Source of the DNA: Aquilaria yunnanensis
Lineage: Eukaryota; Streptophyta; Magnoliopsida; Malvales; Thymelaeaceae
Length of the DNA: 64,000 bases
Reading direction: 5' to 3'
Assembly: GCA_039654915.1 (NCBI GenBank)
Contig: CM077599.1
Location: forward strand, 7,442,501-7,506,500
Shown: positions 47,710 to 60,408 of the stretch, piece by piece
Numbering within the stretch: the stretch's first letter is position 1
Layout: every line of letters starts with the position of its first letter
The notes under the pieces: model-generated
Seen by the model: only the letters and a program-made list of their open reading frames with translations
What the model was told of the DNA's origin: nothing
Database searches by the model: none
Translations under genes and position numbers: made by a program

Positions 47710-50602
47710 GGCTGGACTGACTCAGATAATATTTCGAACATCAGGGTTTTATTTGGGAACATTAGGGGAGGATGATCCATCTGATGTGGCAGCCTGCGCC
47801 AAAATGAATGGCTCTGGTTGTATTCTGTTAGATTTTGGGTAAGCCCTTCGACTTTCACTCTTATTTATCTGTCCGTTCCAGCTTTTTATAATTACCACCT
47901 TTGGCAGCCTATAACATTACTGCAAAGAAAATTTCTTCAGCGGCACATTACCGAATAGGAGAAGGATATCTAGGTAAAAAGCTTCATATGGTATGAGATT
48001 TCGTTGCTTCTTTGCACTTAAATTTTATATGTATATTTTTTTTGCATATTGCATAAATAGTCCATAACCTTTAACTATTGTTCATTTTAGTCTCTAATCT
48101 GTTGAATATTTTGTTTTAATCTTAAATCTATTAAAAATGTTTTATTTTAGTCTTAAATCTATTAAAAATATTTCATTTTGGTCATTATTGGATGAAATTT
48201 GTTAACTCAGAGTATTTATCTAGTAACAACATTTTATATTGCTATAATATAAACTATTTGGTAACTATCTTATAATAAATTTAATTTGTACAATAATTTT
48301 TATGTAGCTAATAAAAAATTTAAATCATATTTTTTTTTCTCTTCGTTTATTGAACTTTTTTCATTCAAGAAGAAAAAAAAATACTAATTTAAATTGTCTA
48401 TTTACTGTCAAAAAATATTAAACTGTTTAAACTTATTGAAAGATAGTTACCGAATATTTAAATTAGAATTTTAAAAATTTGTATGAGACAATTGTTTTGA
48501 GTTGATGAATTTTGTCTGACGAATGATCAAAATGAAACAAGTTTAATTAATTTATGACCAAAATAAATCATTCAATAAATTAGGAAATAAAATGAAATGA
48601 TAATTAAAAATTAGGAACCATTTATACAATTTATTCTTATGTTTCTCTAGTCAGTAGACACTGAATTTCACTACATAACAAAATTTAGCACATAAAGTGA
48701 CACGTTTAGTTAGCTCAAAACGCAAACATCCTATTTTGGGATTAGAGTTCAATTTTTTGTTTTCTTTAGTTTGTTTTTCAGGCTGCTTTGTTTGATGGTT
48801 GTTAACACTCTTTTGAGCAGTGTTCTCTTTCCTTTTTCTTTGGTAACTTGTTTCTCAAGTTCAAAATCCGAATTTTCCTCGAATTCCGCATCAAGTTCCT
48901 GCTTATCTTCCAATATTAATAAACTTTTTCTTTTGTGATAAGAGAAAAAAAAGACGATCAACACTTACCATATCAACTGAAAGTATGGACATCAACGAAT
49001 ATTCACTCAAATAGATATCTTATCTTGCGGGTAAAATTTTTTTATAATTAAATAGATGTGAAGCTGCCGTAGATTTTTTTTTTCTTATCCATTGGATATG
49101 GATAGAATACGAGTTTAAACCTATCCCTCCTATATCAAACATGTCTTCTAGAAAGTTATCGAATATTACATTTGTTATTCATCCCTTTTTATTGTTAAAA
49201 AATGATTGTCCAATATAAGATTAAAGTTTAATTATGGTTTTTATTGATATATCTTACTTTTATTAGATTTTGCTTTCTATTCAAAGTAATATACCAAAAT
49301 ACCAAGATCCATATAAAGATGATGGATATGATTTTAACTCAACTCTGTGACCTAAAGATGTATCTTTTACATGTATTATTTATTCCTTTGAGACCTCACA
49401 CATATGTGATCTTTATTGCACTATATATACCTCTTCTTATTAATATCATTTTTTCTCCAAGATCATTTTAATGTTTTTTTGTTATGTCACTATTATAAAA
49501 TTATTGTTTTCTATTATGATAGTTGTAATGGATTGGTAGATTTTACCTAATCTTATCCGCTTTAAAATGGATATAATATGAATATTAAAATTATAAATCC
49601 TATGAAAAATAAATAAGATACAGATTAGGTATTCAATATGATGGATAAGATATAAATTTAGCACTATCTCACTCACATTCTATCTATTACCATCCCTAAC
49701 TAAAAGGCTTATCAACTGAAAGACTTCAGGCTTTTTCCATATGCAATATAAACGCTAGTATGTAAATTCTATAGGTGGTCACCTCTCTTACTTTTAGATC
49801 CCAAACAGGTTCAAACCTTAAACTTGTACTATTAAAATCTCTAACCTCATACAAAGTGTCAAAATTGGATCCATTCAATAACCTTCACCATTACTTTTGA
49901 CATAATACAAGTAGAAAATATCCACTCAAATCCCTAGACTTTCTTTCATCCCGCTCATAGGCTCAGCACGGTAAAACTTATTGATTTAACCACTATCTCC
50001 ACCCAAGACTTTCTCCTCCACCCACAACGCCACCATCATCATCACCTAACGTCATCCTCTCTAGCATCATCTCCGACATTTGCTCCAGCAACTATGTTTC
50101 CCTCATCTGCCGTAAGTTACTAATGAAGTAAATAGTGCGCTTTAGTTTCTCAAGCAATATGGGAACCCTTGAACCCATGCATCGAACATTTTGGACAACA
50201 ACATCCACCAAATCAAGGAACGGTTAAACCAACGCTGGAAACTCCATCAATTTGGTTGAAAATAAAAAATAAAAGTTTCGATATTACACAAAACTTGACA
50301 CAAGCAAATATACATCATTCCCACTATTATTTGCAAGGAAGCTAATTTTCTAGAAAGATAGAAAAAGGGTGGGGGAGGAAAAACAAAAAGCATAATGGAA
50401 CAGCTGGCCCATCTTTTGCAATTGTACAGAGGAACTCCAAAGAAGCAAAAGAATCAATATTGAAGAAAGAGACAGAGAGTGGTGGGGGGCGTTGTGGCGT
50501 TTGCTTCGATAGATTTGATGCTAACAATCTTGACATTAGTTCTTCTGTACATATAACCATACAGTACAGACAAGGATGCACCCAAGGTGAACACGTCGGA
50601 AG
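47710..50602. other. Intergenic stretch between mTERF and RING genes
   Basis: It includes the mTERF promoter side, a MULE-like element at 48048-48630, and AT-rich text without a gene. Short frames at 48749-48964 and 49244-49471 are low-complexity and resemble no family. The right end probably includes the RING gene 3' untranslated region. Confidence 0.5.
48048..48630. mobile_element. Small non-autonomous element, MULE-like ends
   Basis: The left end ATTGCATAAATAGTCCATAA is matched by the reverse complement of the right end, ATTGTATAAATGGTTCCTAA. Inside both ends are repeated phrases such as CATTTTAGTCTCTAATCTG and TTTTGGTCATAAATT. Length is about 580 bp. A clear target duplication was not found. 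Confidence 0.55.
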
Positions 50603-53600
50603 TCATACCTGCTCACTTCCCTTGAGAATGTTGTATTTGCATAGAGGACATGTTGCGTTCATCTTAAGCCATTTCGCAATGCATGTTGCATGGAAATGAT
50701 GGTTGCAGGGCAGAGCATGGAGCTCCACTCCATCCTCGTATGATGACAGACAAATGCAGCATTCCTGTTGAAGACATAAACATTTATACAAAGTTATAAG
50801 CTGCAGTGCAGAATAAATAAAACTACATGAAATTTTTTTGTTCTTTTTGGCCAGAAAACAACATGACAGTTGGATACGTCTATTTTTCCTTTTAATAAAG
50901 TAGAACAAACATCATGTAAACAGTGACTCTACGTCCAACGAACTTTTGCTAAAACCGGAGGGAAGAGGAAATTATTGGGACGGGGTTCCTTTTGGATCTT
51001 AATCTAGCCAGTCTAGGTGGATCAAGATTACCGAGATCAACACTTCAAAATTTCATATTTATATCAAGATCACCATTGCATTATTTAAGTAGTTCTAAGT
51101 CAAATAGAGGGCACATTTGAAAGCATAGGTCAATGGCAGAAATGGCACTTAAAAAAGAATAGCATTAGTACTCCAATGGTGACCGCGAACTAACCGCATC
51201 TTCAGGTAACAGTACGCGTTCATTTGCTAAGTACCCACTGCTTGTTCCAAGGGGGACCATTTTCCCCACTCCTACACTGGACTTTTCATCACCATTCAAG
51301 ATCTGAAATTTATATTTTGGGAGGAGGCAAAGATCAGCCTCAGAAGCTCCTTCCTGATTAACAAAAAAAAAAAAGAGCAACAGTAGTAATTAGTTGTAGC
51401 TGTTCCCTTAATACAAAACTAACCAACATTTCTACTTTTGCTTTTGCAAGAAATTTTGTCAATATGACTTTCAACGGTCAATTGACATGAATTTCATACA
51501 AAACTTTACCCAACAAAGCTGAGATTAAGGTGCAATATAATGAGGATGATGATGACGATGATGAAGATCGGACACTAATATCAATACCTGTCCCGCAACA
51601 GCATAAAGAATGGCAATTATGCATGGCAAGCAGCAGCACAGAGCAATGCCAATCAAACATGCCAAAACAACACAGAAGATTGCAAAGAACACATCAAAGG
51701 CCAGAAAAATGACCGTCAACCTGCACAAATTACAATTGAAGTGCCTGATGACTATTGTCAATTATGTAACAGCTGGCATCACTGATAACCACGAACAGCA
51801 TAAAACAAATAAACAATTGTGCATGTCAATAGAGTGAATGTGTTTTAAGAGAAAGATCATGCTTCCCCTCAAAATTATTTTGGATGCTCAATAGTTTTAA
51901 AACCTTTAGAGTCAAGGTCTCTCGTGAATGTGACTAGTTTTTGTAATCCTGTGCCTCTCACAAGTCCACACAGCCAAGAAGAAAAAGAAGATCACTGTAT
52001 ACTGCAATGCTTCCTTTCTACACATTGATGACTAGAACCCAGTAACATATCTCTCTAGAAAAAAAAAAAAATTCTTAAATACTCCTATACTATCTTATAT
52101 ATGTCATATAGATGAAACAACAATCTTATGTTTATGTACGAACAAAACTTTCAACTTAAAACATACCAGTATAAAAATTCTTTCTTAAATATATATCTTG
52201 TATCAAAATAAATAGAAAAATGCTGGTCAAGAAGCACTTTTCTTTAAAAACATACCAGTATAAACGTGGAGCTCTTTGCAGAAGTACATTGCCGCCAGAA
52301 ACAATCCAGTAAAAGCCCACTATCCACCAAAGAAATGATGCCATCGTATTGATTGACTCACATCGCTTAGCAAAACTAAGCATAAATTGTCAAATCAGTA
52401 AAATGTCAATAATTTAACAATTCTTTCTGCCCACTGTCAAAGCAGCGGATTGCAACACATATAGTCATCGCAAATAAAAAGTGGGAAAAGGAAGTCAAAG
52501 ATCAAATCCTAGTGTGAATATAAATCCTTGAATCTTTTTCTTTTTTCTTATGTCAATACGGTTCCTTCAAGTTCGAACAACTACAATATAATACAGATAT
52601 TTTCTCAGTTCAGTAGTTGAAAATGAATATACGCCCAGATGAACCATAATACTCCTTTCTGTAAGCAATAAGAACGGACGAAACCACCAAGATAGGGAGG
52701 AAAAAGATGTATCCTAGTCTCTTAGAATGATATCATATCTCAGATCACAGGCCATTACACATCCTCTGTCTCAGTCTGCTCCTCACATGAGTGATACAAC
52801 AGGTGCAACCTGTTTTGGAGGTTCCATCTTCTGTTTTATCTTTAATAAAGAGTTTTAATTCTTCAACAGCTGGAGATGCTTTTCTTGTTTCAGTTCTATT
52901 TCTTAAGATTATTATAGTAATGAATCTCTCCACCATAGCATGAGCATCCCCAATTCCATTTCCGTAATGTTAAAAGCTGGTTCAGATTAATCGAACCTTG
53001 AAGTCAAACTGCACTCGAGAACCCTCCCAGTCAATTAACTCTGCAAAATAGGAATCTATCTAGGATCCTAAATTACGTAACTTTTACGAAAATAAGTAAA
53101 TAGCATAGAATTCAAGACTTAAGCAACAGATAACCTAATAAATCATCTCATAACCAATCATCCAGCAATCATCGTCGACTTCTCTAGCAATCATAGGAAA
53201 TTAAGAAGAAGAAGAAGAACATCATAATTAAGCATAAACCACATTAAAAAGAAGTACCACAAGAATCCAATTAACTAGGCAGTAAAATAAACTCACCTTG
53301 ACGGTCTGGGACTCGGAGAAAAGCTTCCATTTCCATCGTCCTCGTCTTCACTATCGTTGACCACTATACGCTCTCCTCGCTCTACATCTCGACCAACTCT
53401 CCGGGAATTCCTCTTTCTAAACTCCAACCAAACAAGCACCACATGAACCAGGCACTGGAGAGCGTACCCGCCGATCCAAATCCGAATCGGCGTGTTGGGC
53501 TCTTCGTTGACCGTGCAAATCAGCATGGCCACCGACACACCAACGAAGGCCGTGTTCCAGAGCATGTCCAGCGCCACCACGGGCTTCGAGTAGCCCCAGT

Positions 53601-53769
53601 CGGCGCGCCGCTCCTCGAGCTGCCGAGCCGCCGTTTGACGCACCAGCATGGAGGCGCTACGGCGGCCGGTGGCCCGACCAAGCAAGTCGGCGAGAGTGGC
53701 CGGGCGGGCATCGGGTTGGCGCGGGCGGAGGAGCGGCGCCTGAGGATCCGTGGAAGAGGTTGAAGACAT
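50603..53769 (-). CDS. Membrane RING-H2 E3 ubiquitin ligase (At1g12760/RIE1-like type)
   Basis: The likely role is to transfer ubiquitin to membrane or nearby proteins. Exons in transcript order: 53769-53297, 52375-52256, 51720-51588, 51353-51195, 50764-50603; all GT-AG; 348 aa. The cytosolic start ([19 protein letters not shown]) precedes predicted helices around [57 protein letters not shown], and two in exon 3 ([37 protein letters not shown]). The C-terminal RING-H2 finger has all eight ligands: C297-x2-C300, then [11 protein letters not shown], and CPLC. The family signature [16 protein letters not shown] is intact across the exon 4/5 junction. Exon 1 is much richer in G+C than the later exons. 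Substrates are unknown. Confidence 0.93.
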
Positions 53770-55197
53770 GGAAAACGGCGGTGGGAGGGTTCTAGGAAGA
53801 GAAGGTAAACATAACTAGTGGACAATCACAGGAAGATGAAAACAGAACAAATTGGGATGGAACTTGGAAGAGAAGGTAAAGAGAGAGAACGTTTAGAAGG
53901 TTTTCAGCTGGTTTGGGTTTTCCGAGATTGAGCAAGAAAAAATAACGAGAGTGTAGTGTAGTGTTACGGTGGATAGAATATTTAGATTTGGGTTAGTTGA
54001 CTGGCAGATGATAGCTTTTCTGGCAGTTTCTGCTATTTGGCGCTTGTATTGTGTTGGGAAAATGACCATTCTAGTCCTTATTTTTTGGACAAAATGGCCA
54101 TTCTGTCTGTCCTGTGCTTGCTTTTCCATACCTGCTCTTGCTGGGGAAATGAACACCGGTATAGAATCTAACAGTTGAGTAGGGAAAAATTAAAGAGAGC
54201 AAGCAAAGTATAAGTGCCGATTGATGGGAACTGCTAACCAATTGGTTGGTAATTGGTATATTGTTTTTAAAACACAGACGCTGCCTGCATTGAAAATCTC
54301 CTCCATTCTCCAACGACAAAGTCAAAAGGGGTTTTGGTTTGGGTTCTCTACGTTTGTCTGCAGTAAGTTGTTGCGATTTGAGAAGACTTACCTTTGGTAT
54401 CACACCGGCCAAAGTTTTACTGAAATTTAATGGAGTGAATTTACCCGTGGGCTTACTTGTGCACGTCTAGGACCATACGATACGACTATTTGAACCATCA
54501 GCAAAGCACAACTTAGAATATGAATGATTGTTTTCTGTGCTGTTCACAAAGGTAATTTATGAAACGAAAGAAATTCTTGGATGGAATGGATGGTCTTAAT
54601 TTTTTGGATGAAAAAGAAACTGCCTAAATTTATTTTACTTTCACTTGTTCAAATAATAACTAAGGTAAAGCAGGGTCAGGAACACTAATTCTCTTTATGA
54701 TTAATAGATCCGTTATTACAGGTAGTTCCCGTAAAGAAAGGATCAGACAGACTACTGACATACACAATACTTGGAACTCTTTATGCAAATGCCGTATATT
54801 TAGTTCTAATCCTCCTTCAGCGGCTACGAGTGCAAAAATATCATCCGCCAGTTGCATCACTCAATTAGTCTCATCTCTGAAATTTTATCATGTCACAACA
54901 AATGCAATTGTTTTCTTATTTGCACACTGGTTATCCAGGAATCTGTTCCCATAATTTAATTCCCATGTTCGAATTACTGCTTAAAACTTGTTCTAGGAGG
55001 TGTATAATCTCTGGAACAGTGGATCGCAGCAGAAAAATGGAATTAAGAATACTAGTCTGAAGATAGAACGGCAACTGGAATTGTGAACCACTGATCCCGT
55101 TGGCCATACATCAGTGACCTTTGCGAGCGAAGATGAAGATTCTGAGCTACTCTCTCTACCATTTGAGTTGATGGACTGAAGATCATCACTCTGAAGT
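53770..55197. other. Intergenic stretch between RING promoter and LpxC 3' end
   Basis: Its left part is the RING gene upstream region and its right part should hold the LpxC 3' untranslated region. No further gene or element was recognised. Confidence 0.5.
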
Positions 55198-58100
55198 TTA
55201 TACTTTAACTGCAGATATTGTAGTAAGGGTTTTATCAGCCTCAACAACACCCAACAGTCGGCGTAAAAACTCTGCATGCAGTGCATGCCCACCCTGTCAC
55301 AAATGATGAACATCAAATTCCAATTCTGATGTTAAAAACTCCAAAAGCAAATGAAGATAATGCATAATGTGATTTCAGAATGTGATTATATATCCGCATA
55401 TTCAGAGCATTGAACTCAGGCACACCTGAGCACTGAACCTCACCTATCACTCCTTTTGGGGAAGATATGATGACAAACGGGAAAGAACAAAAAGGAAAGC
55501 TCAAAGGTAAATACCTTGAAAGCAACCATATGTGCCACAGGGAGTCCTTGACTGCCAGAGCTTGCAAAAAGGGAAAGGTCTCCTATGAGATCCAAGACTT
55601 TATGCCGGCAAGGTTCATCGTGAAAACGAAGGGGGTTCAACCAACCTTCAGTGGCACTGAAATGGAGGAAAAGAGAAAAGGACACAAATTATGCAATGAC
55701 CACAGAAGGAACTGGCTGCCTGTATCCATCTTCAATAAAAATTCTACACTCAAAGAGTTTTTGACAAAAACACCTTATAAGTACCAAGCAACTAAAAATT
55801 TGAACCTGGAAAAACATTAGGATATGAAGCATCTCACCTACAAACAATTGCATTATCTGTTGAGCCTCCCTTAATCAATCCTGCTTTACACATGCGTTCA
55901 ACCTGAAAGGACATACACACAAAATTAAGCATTCATATAGCAAATTAATGTTCAATAAAACTCAAGTTGATGAACATTAACAATAGAAGTGCAGCTAATT
56001 ACACTATTATGGACTCTAAATATATGGATTGAAATTCAAAGCTGTTGAGTTAGTGGCTGCTAAGAGGCACCATTATTCTCTCTTACACGTTCTGCTCAGA
56101 AATTTCAACCATAAACCAAAGCAACAGTATGATCGATGCAGAGACTAAAAAAAGTTGAGAGCCCGATACCAGTTATCATATGCAAATATTGGAGCTTCGG
56201 TTATAATTGGACAATCTTATCATTTTTCCTTGTTTACCGTAGGCATTTATGATATTATCTCGTTCATAGTGACATTTTTAAGTAACTCATAAAGCAAATA
56301 AAAAGTCACATGCTTCACACAGAGAATCACACTTATCAAGTGAGATAAAGGAGGGGCACAGTGAGTGTCAGTCTTACAAGAGAGCAAGAAAACCCATGCT
56401 GATTTTCTTGTCATGTCATGTCATGTCAAGGTCATATTTACATGCGTCCAGTAGTTGAGCTTCATATAGGAATCACTAATGCTAGACTGTTTCAGCTGCG
56501 TACAAGATTCTCTACTAGTGAAGTTGGAACTCACCTCTTCGTAAATGCAGAAAGTCCTTGCACAAGCTATATGCTGTTCATAAAAAGATTCATCAAAAGA
56601 GGGTGAAGAAAACCACTGGCAACCAATTGCTTTTGCCTGCAGTAAGTAAAAGAATATTTTGAACCATAATCAATAGAAAAAATAAGACCATTTTATCAGA
56701 TTGATAGTAACCTCTAAGATAACTCACTGCACTCAATAATGAACATTGACACAGCTGCAAATTTAGAAGTATAATTATTCCAAATTGTTAGGTGCACATA
56801 TCTGGGACCGCCAAAAGCTGAAACTACTTGGACAGTTGACAAAAAGATAATGTTTCAAATTCATGCTGGATTGCAGGAGATACCATATTTATCAAGTATC
56901 ACTTCCCTATGTGAGGACAGTTTAAGATAAGATGTGTAATTATGCTAAAAGAAAAGTCACAGATGGCAGCAATTGGCACTGTTTTAGATGATGAGACTAA
57001 GATTGGGGTAACTCATAAGTTAGAACTATTGAGAAATCCCGTAGAATGTAGATGTTTTAGAATAAGAAGGTCTAAGATGGAATACATGGAGTGTAAGTTT
57101 ACTGTACAAAGAAGTAGAGAAGATGGTAAGGTTTCACTAGAAGGCCAAGAACTCCCTTAAAGTGAATCCTTTAAGTATTTAGATTCAATTATTCATAAGG
57201 AGGAAAACATTGAACAAGATGTCAATCACCAAATTAAAGCAGGCTGGACAAAATGGAGAAGTGCCACAAAAGTTACACTTGATAAAAAAATGTGCCTCCC
57301 AACGGGAAAACATTGTAGGACGGTCATCCGACCAGCCATGCTTTACGGTATTGAATGTTGGGCAATGAAAAAGTAACATGCAAACAAAATGAATGTTGCG
57401 GAGATGAGGGATGAATGGGCATTCACTAAGGGATAGAATTAGAAATGACAACAATAGAAGGATGGTGAATGTAGCTTCACTTGAGGATAAAATTAGGGAG
57501 GGTTGTCTTAGATGGTTTGGCCACATTCAAAGGAGACTAATAGATGTGTCGCTGGGTAAGAGTGATAGTATAGATGAGGTGGGGGTAACAAAGGTAAGGG
57601 GAGACCTAAACTTACTTGGGATTATTTAGTACACCTTGCTTGCTAGGATTATTGAGGAGCTTGCTACCAACCGAGTTGATTGGAGATGTAGGATTCGCAT
57701 AGCCGACACTAACTAGTAGGACTAAGGCTGAATTGATTGATTGATTCAATGATGGCAGCTATCGGCACCGACCAAGGAACATGAGACTTCTGTTAGTTAT
57801 TATATTGTAGCATGACATTTCACTAACTTTGTTCTCACAATAACAGATGTGGGCAGAATGATATATCTTGCTACTAAACTGCTGGCTCTTCTATAATTTA
57901 GAATCCAAGCCCAGGGTTCTAAACCTGTCTCCATGCCAACAAAAGAAGAAAAGGGGGAATTGGTGAGCTGGTGTGTGTGAAATTCAAATTTCAGGAGCTG
58001 TTTAACCATTTCTTACTTTTTTTCCCCTTATCATCTTGCCTTTTTCCCTTATTTTTTTGCTGCTGGGATGGCTAGTATCATGATAGAGAACAGAAATCAT

Positions 58101-59351
58101 GTAAACAAGATATGTGCCCTCAAACATTTCAATACCAATCCACCATAAAGAATGAAGTTTGTTTTTCTCATGTGGCAATCTTCCAAGGGCGCTCTTTTGT
58201 TTTGGAGGAAAAAACCCATAAAGAACGAAGAAACCATTGACCAAGTGCTTAAGAAATTCGGGCTTTTTTACGACAAGAAAAAATGATTTTAAGGAAAACG
58301 ATTTCGTGGTTAAACCTTTTCTGTCCCATCTGTTCCTGAAATAAATCCATTGTAATTACCATTTCCAGATAAAATATACACAGAAGAAGAAAAGCAAACC
58401 AAACAGAGAAAGTTACAGAGGGGACACCCAAAGGGATGTTAGCCAGGATAAGGTCCTTGAAAAGCATTTCAACTAATATTGGTACCATTCAGAAAAAGGA
58501 ACAAAATAAAACTAAGAGTAAAGCAGGACGAAAATTCCAAGTTCAAGTCGTCAGAAAGAAAAGTGAGAGAAATATCAAATTTTTACCTGCGGAAAGTCAA
58601 TTCCATACGTTATGCGCACCTCTGAACTTGGGAAAGCAACTATGAAGGAGTCCTTCCTCCATACATAAACCGGTTCTTCCAAATACGGAGCTAATTTTGT
58701 AGAACTGTTCCCACAGTGATCCAAGGCGACCTCTAGGCCAACCTCTTGTATCGCCTCCACCCATTCTCTCGCTGACCCATCTAAATTAGGAACCTGTGTC
58801 AGTTTTCAATCGGTATCTAAACATCATACGCCTTTCCCCAGACTAGATTGCAGTAAAAAGAAAGTCAAATTGATTTTTTTTTTTGTTTTTTCATGTAATC
58901 TTCGAACCTCAACATGGTGGTCGTCGCCTTCGAGATTTCGAATCTGAATCCTACAATTGTCGACTCCCACAGCCTCCAGAGCTGAGAGCAAATGCTCGAC
59001 CGTCCGAACACTGTAGCCGCCTTTGGCAAGAGTGGTACACAAGGGCGAATCCTGGACGAAATCGATGGACGCAGGGATCAAGTGCGAACCAAACTCAAAG
59101 TTCCTTCCGCCGCCGGCGAACTCGGGGCACAACTTCACGGCAGAAATCTTCCCGGAGTGAAGAGCGACTCCCCTCCGCTCCAAGCGTCCCGCTAGGGTTT
59201 GTTGGAGCCTTCCAGTCTAAAATTGAAGGTGTTATTGAACAGAGTAATAAAGAAAAGAGAAGAATAGAGGGTAAACGCCGATTACTGGTTTCCATGAGAT
59301 AAGATTTGTTGTTCTGTGTTTAAAAGCGTTAATGGCTCCGAAGAGAGACAT
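55198..59351 (-). CDS. LPXC: LpxC-type UDP-3-O-acyl-N-acetylglucosamine deacetylase
   Basis: LpxC removes the N-acetyl group in the committed step of lipid A synthesis; plants keep a mitochondrial copy. Exons in transcript order: 59351-59286, 59216-58908, 58793-58587, 56636-56535, 55902-55838, 55656-55515, 55293-55198; all GT-AG; 328 aa, close to the length I recall for the Arabidopsis protein. The 22-codon first exon ([20 protein letters not shown]) is basic and free of acidic residues, as expected of a mitochondrial presequence. It joins in phase to [20 protein letters not shown]. Catalytic marks: E96-H97 in [12 protein letters not shown]268 and D272 in [13 protein letters not shown]300 in GGHALHAEF. 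The zinc ligands and the catalytic Glu and His appear complete. Intron 4 is about 1.95 kb and carries a LINE fragment in antisense. The last exon's frame differs from the longest open frame there. Confidence 0.93.
56985..57750 (+). mobile_element. Dead LINE fragment (reverse transcriptase C-terminal end) in LpxC intron 4
   Basis: The translation follows a plant LINE ORF2 end: [84 protein letters not shown] and, in another frame, [10 protein letters not shown]. Several stops and shifts break it. The 3' end is followed by TTGATTGATTGATT at about 57732-57746, a simple repeat tail as seen on many plant LINEs. It is 5'-truncated and antisense to the host gene. Confidence 0.85.
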
Positions 59352-60408
59352 TCATCAGATTGATCGACTGAGAGAAAAATTCCAACAGAACGCTAATAGT
59401 AACGGCTCTTCTGTTCGTTTTTCCTTTTTTTTTTAGAAAAGAATTCCTAGCGATAGCAGACAGGAACGTGGGCCGAAGGACTTGGAACTTTGGAAGGGTT
59501 GTGTCCATGACATCTAAAAGTAATTGGGCCTAATCACCAAAACAAAATTACTTGGGCCTGTACGCCCTTAAAACCAACGGACTTCGGGCACACCCCATAA
59601 TAAAACTGAATTTTTCCATTTTGTACCCAATTGACGATAAGTTCATACAGGCCGTTATACTCGAAGTAAATCGGGTGCCTTACCAGACAATGTTTTTTAA
59701 TTACAAGTCTTAATGCTTTTATCAATTTTTTGCATTTCCCATTATCATAAAGCGTTATTTTATCCTAAATGATCTACTTATGTGTGTGCCGTATAGAGTT
59801 TGGCTTAATTGATAAGGATATATGTACTCTAACTAAAACCCTTATAAGAATGTGCAAACTTGGGCGCAAGCCAAACTTATGAGGGAGCAAATTGAGAGAC
59901 CAACGAAGTTGCATGTGTGCTAAGAAGAGCAGTAAATATCTACAATAAAATTGTGAGATAGGTCAATATCCTAAAGCTTTGAAAGTTCAGAGATGGTAAG
60001 ATCAAATGAACACATGTGAGTGGATCAACTTTTCACAAAGCATATACAGAGTTAACTACGCCAAGAAATTAAATTCAATGAATTCTTTGTAATAGTTCGT
60101 TCTAAAAAAATGAATTTATGCAATGCAATTAATTAAATTGTGTAACACAGAACTTTGGAAGAAATAATCATTCAATTAACAGTATATGATAGAATAAGGT
60201 TCATTTCAAAAACAAAAAACGCAAGCTATTGCTACAATATTAGTCTATTATCTAAACATATCGTTGCAGACATGAAAGTTCAGTGGCAAATTTGTACGAG
60301 TTGCAAAGTTAGGGAATTTTGCGAGTTTTCCGGGAAGCAGAGAGCACTCGCACCATCATCAACCATCGATGCTCAGAATTCTGAAGCCTGCGAGCTCAAA
60401 AACCAATT
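59352..60408. promoter_or_regulatory. Shared region between divergent LpxC and SET genes
   Basis: A gap of about 1.06 kb between two genes transcribed away from each other; both promoters should be here. No clear core promoter box was found and no other gene is visible. A 95-codon frame at 60155-60442 overlaps the SET start in another frame and is not called. Confidence 0.5.

Noticed and set aside
47428..47858. Frames overlapping the N-terminus of the mTERF gene
   Set aside because: They do not contain mTERF motifs; the 295-codon frame does, from end to end.
53443..53825. Frames on both strands over the RING gene's first exon
   Set aside because: High G+C removes stop codons by chance; only the frame continuing into the membrane and RING exons is supported.
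59095..59295. 66-codon frame with a hydrophobic start ([10 protein letters not shown]...) at the head of LpxC
   Set aside because: It runs out of phase with the LpxC protein and mostly lies in the first intron (59217-59285). The exon at 59351-59286 joins in phase and gives the family's sequence GRLQQTLAG.
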